The notes below the pieces were generated by a model. That model did no database searches. It was not told the DNA's origin and worked only from the letters and a program-made list of their open reading frames with translations. 64,000 nucleotides of DNA from Neobacillus sp. Marseille-Q6967. Its GTDB lineage: Bacteria > Bacillota > Bacilli > Bacillales > Cytobacillaceae. The position numbers were made by a program, and so were the translations under genes. Shown piece by piece: positions 62,115-64,000 of the stretch. How positions within the stretch are numbered: the first letter of the stretch is position 1; every line of letters begins with the position of its first letter. The stretch covers positions 2,036,001 to 2,100,000 of the forward strand of contig NZ_CAMGZB010000001.1 of assembly GCF_946151075.1 (NCBI RefSeq), given 5' to 3'.

Positions 62115-62148
62115 GGAAAGACGTTCTATATATTGAACGTTTTTTTCT
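62115..62148 (+). terminator. Terminator after the glycosyltransferase
   Basis: ACGTTC (62121-62126) pairs with GAACGT (62135-62140), followed by seven T; the stem is short. Confidence 0.65.
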
Positions 62149-62196
62149 TTATAGTAATTTTTGCTGTTGTGTTTTGTTAAAACTTATTACTAGTGC

Positions 62197-62835
62197 CTAT
62201 ACTGTGGGAAATAACCACATGTGTAATAGGGAAAGCGAAGAGAGGAAGGTTAAGCAAATTAATACAGAAAGTCCTGTTCTTAATGCTTTGAGTCTTATTC
62301 CTGAAAATAAGAATGAAGCACATAAGCTGAACCATACAATGGTTGTAAATATGATCATACCATTAAGAAAGTAATAAGGAATGATTCCCCAATAAGACAT
62401 AATACCTAATATACAACTTAAAAGTAGGGGGAAATACAAATCCCTGCCTCTTTGTATTACAGTCTCACTCTTTTGCTTTAACAATTTATTTGATAATACA
62501 GGATATAAAAAGTAAGGTAGGACAAGTCCAAATAATATCCCTGTAACCAATCTACGTAAATTATTTGATTCGAAAAGATGCAAATAAGATCCTAACCCAT
62601 CGATTATTAATGGCAGTATAAATAATAGAAGAAAGAAGCTCATTCTTATAGAAGGAATAGTAATACTCTTTTTCCTTTTAGACATAATTAAATAAGAAAG
62701 AGTTGAAAATATCCCTACATATATGCCAGTATCCCGTGCACAAACCGATAATGTTTCTCCGGAAATAGTCAGCGATCGTTCTTCAATCTGGTGGCAAATC
62801 GCCCGGCCGAAGAAGTGCAAAAATTCATCAAGCAT
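62197..62835 (-). CDS. DUF2085 membrane protein
   Basis: ATG 62835 has AGGAG 9 nt upstream; an in-frame GTG at 62844 abuts it. The 212-residue protein starts with the DUF2085 signature ICHQIEERSL...LSVCARDTGIYVG (about residues 13-40), with His and Cys residues that could bind metal or heme. About five hydrophobic segments follow. Function is unknown. DUF2085 proteins are often shorter (about 110 residues), so this one has a C-terminal extension. Confidence 0.75.
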   Translation of the reverse strand: MLDEFLHFFGRAICHQIEERSLTISGETLSVCARDTGIYVGIFSTLSYLIMSKRKKSITIPSIRMSFFLLLFILPLIIDGLGSYLHLFESNNLRRLVTGILFGLVLPYFLYPVLSNKLLKQKSETVIQRGRDLYFPLLLSCILGIMSYWGIIPYYFLNGMIIFTTIVWFSLCASFLFSGIRLKALRTGLSVLICLTFLSSLSLLHMWLFPTV

Positions 62836-62889
62836 TCTTATCACTCCTATTTTAAGAACCCAATTCGCGAAAGAATTGGGTTCAAAAAG

Positions 62890-63108
62890 TTAATATGTCA
62901 TAAAGGCCGGGGCAATTGAGAGGGCTGACAGGGCGAACCAGCAAATACAGCTGAGGACAATTGAAACGATCCCGACGATTAAGCAGTTTTTCCCAATTAA
63001 CTTTTTACCAGGGTCTGAATCATTCATCCACACAATTCCTAAAATAATCCCGACTACCGGAATGATGAATGATAAAATGTATAAAAGGACTCTTTGACCA
63101 CTCGACAC
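62890..63108 (-). CDS. Small two-helix membrane protein
   Basis: The likely start is GTG 63108, 6 nt after GGAGGGG, giving a 72-residue protein beginning MSSGQRVLLYIL. The open frame extends to 63156 but that part contains the ribosome site. Two membrane helices (about residues 8-27 and 42-64) flank MNDSDPGKKLIGKN. Similar small proteins occur next to envelope genes, but no function is known. Confidence 0.65.
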   Translation of the reverse strand: MSSGQRVLLYILSFIIPVVGIILGIVWMNDSDPGKKLIGKNCLIVGIVSIVLSCICWFALSALSIAPAFMTY

Positions 63109-63347
63109 ATGTATCCCCTCCGTGTCCATTCTAAGTTGTATTCCCCATAAATACACACTCTTTCAATACATATGAACTAGGAATCGGGAATTTGCCTGTC
63201 CCTTTGAATTAAGAAGGTGAAAGGTTATAAATATCTAGTGAAAAAAAGTTATAGGATTGTTCACATATTAAAGTAACAATTAACAATAATTTGATATAAT
63301 AAACTTATTAACTAAGGACATAGAAAAATGGGGTTTGGTATATAAAG

Positions 63348-64000
63348 ATGATGAATAAATTACTTCAAAGCAGCAGCATTAAACGAATTTTAATTTTTGT
63401 TCTGATAGCGGGGATTATTTATGCCGTTAGTGACATGATTAATTTAATCCTCTTTACGTTTATATTTACTTTTTTGATGGATCGGTTAGTAAGTTTCTTA
63501 TCCTTGAAGGTTTCGTTAAATAGAAGACTTTTAGTTATTATTTCCTATAGCAGTATTGTTGGATTGCTTTCATATGCGATTGTGAAGTATTTACCAATGA
63601 TTATTTATGAAATCAAGCAATTGGTATTACAATTAACTGCTTTCTATACTGCTAAGCATGACAATATTATTTTAAATTATATTGTTGGCCAGCTTGAGGA
63701 AATAAATATTTCGAGCTATTTTGAAAAAGGTTTTACCTTTTTAATTAACTATTTTACGGATATTAGTACTTTTACTCTTCAAATTCTTTTAGCGCTTTTA
63801 TTGAGTTTGTTCTTCTTGTTAGAGAAACCAAGGTTAATTGAATTTACGAAAAAGTTCAAAACAAGTAAAGTAGCCTCCATTTATGCTGAAATTGAATTCT
63901 TTGCTGAAAAGTTTGTCAGAACGTTCGGGAAAGTTATTGAGGCACAGATTATCATCGCCATTGTAAACTGTATCTTAACGACGATTTCACTATGGCTGAT
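63348..64000 (+). CDS. AI-2E family transporter (N-terminal part, cut by the window edge)
   Basis: The frame opens with ATGATG at 63348 and runs uninterrupted to base 64000 (217 codons visible). The translation, MMNKLLQSSSIKRILIF onward, has paired N-terminal helices, a soluble segment and then FVRTFGKVIEAQIIIAIVNC. This is the pattern of PerM/YtvI-like AI-2E family membrane proteins. The transported compound is not predictable. The C-terminal half lies beyond the window. Confidence 0.8.
   Translation, partial: MMNKLLQSSSIKRILIFVLIAGIIYAVSDMINLILFTFIFTFLMDRLVSFLSLKVSLNRRLLVIISYSSIVGLLSYAIVKYLPMIIYEIKQLVLQLTAFYTAKHDNIILNYIVGQLEEINISSYFEKGFTFLINYFTDISTFTLQILLALLLSLFFLLEKPRLIEFTKKFKTSKVASIYAEIEFFAEKFVRTFGKVIEAQIIIAIVNCILTTISLWL

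Overview
The window is a stretch of Bacillaceae chromosome (low-GC, spore-forming Firmicute; the proteins and gene order point to a Bacillus/Neobacillus/Mesobacillus-type organism). From the end of uvrB at base 1 to ssrA at 43.3 kb the order closely follows Bacillus subtilis: uvrB-uvrA, yvlABD, nagABR, hprK-lgt-yvoD-ppaX-yvoF, hisZGDBHAFI, yvcD-trxB, yvcI-rapZ-yvcK-whiA-crh, clpP, tRNA-Arg, sigL, cggR-gapA-pgk-tpiA-gpmI-eno, secG-est-rnr-smpB-ssrA. A CotF-type spore coat protein at 56 kb also fits a sporulating bacterium.

After ssrA the content becomes accessory. Layout: (1) 43.4-43.7 kb, a LAGLIDADG homing endonuclease; (2) 44.1-47.5 kb, an RpiR regulator, a YjiH-type membrane protein and an N-succinylamino-acid racemase/MenC-type enzyme; (3) 47.7-54.7 kb, a PAS/sigma-54 activator followed by a -24/-12 promoter and a five-gene set: SDR, acyl-CoA ligase, MFS transporter, PhaR and PhaC (class IV polyhydroxyalkanoate synthase); (4) 54.9-58.7 kb, an M20 peptidase, a coat protein and an encapsulin iron-storage operon (IMEF cargo, shell, ferredoxin); (5) 58.8-64 kb, an HxlR regulator with a nitroreductase, a Fur-box gene of unknown function, a processive GT2, small membrane proteins and a truncated AI-2E family transporter.

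The most striking observations are two. First, the tmRNA gene is split in its T-loop by a 278-nt subgroup IA-like group I intron, and a free-standing single-motif LAGLIDADG endonuclease gene lies 87 nt beyond the tmRNA 3' end on the other strand. Second, three intergenic tandem arrays (12.05, 19.0 and 41.6 kb) have unrelated sequences but the same 52-bp period. Each unit carries a hairpin, typically with 9-bp arms and a 9-nt AGGG-containing loop in arrays 1 and 2 and in the first unit of array 3. This looks like one architecture kept while the sequence changes.

Several regulatory parts in the window belong together. HprK and its substrate Crh are both here, and a cre-like site precedes the sigma-54 activator gene. 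SigL (sigma-54) is encoded here, as are an activator and a matching promoter. The CggR operator, the NagR dre site, a CtsR box at clpP, a sigma-W-type promoter at yvlA, paired HxlR-type palindromes and a Fur box are all visible. All assignments rest on reading the sequence and remembered family features; no database search was run.
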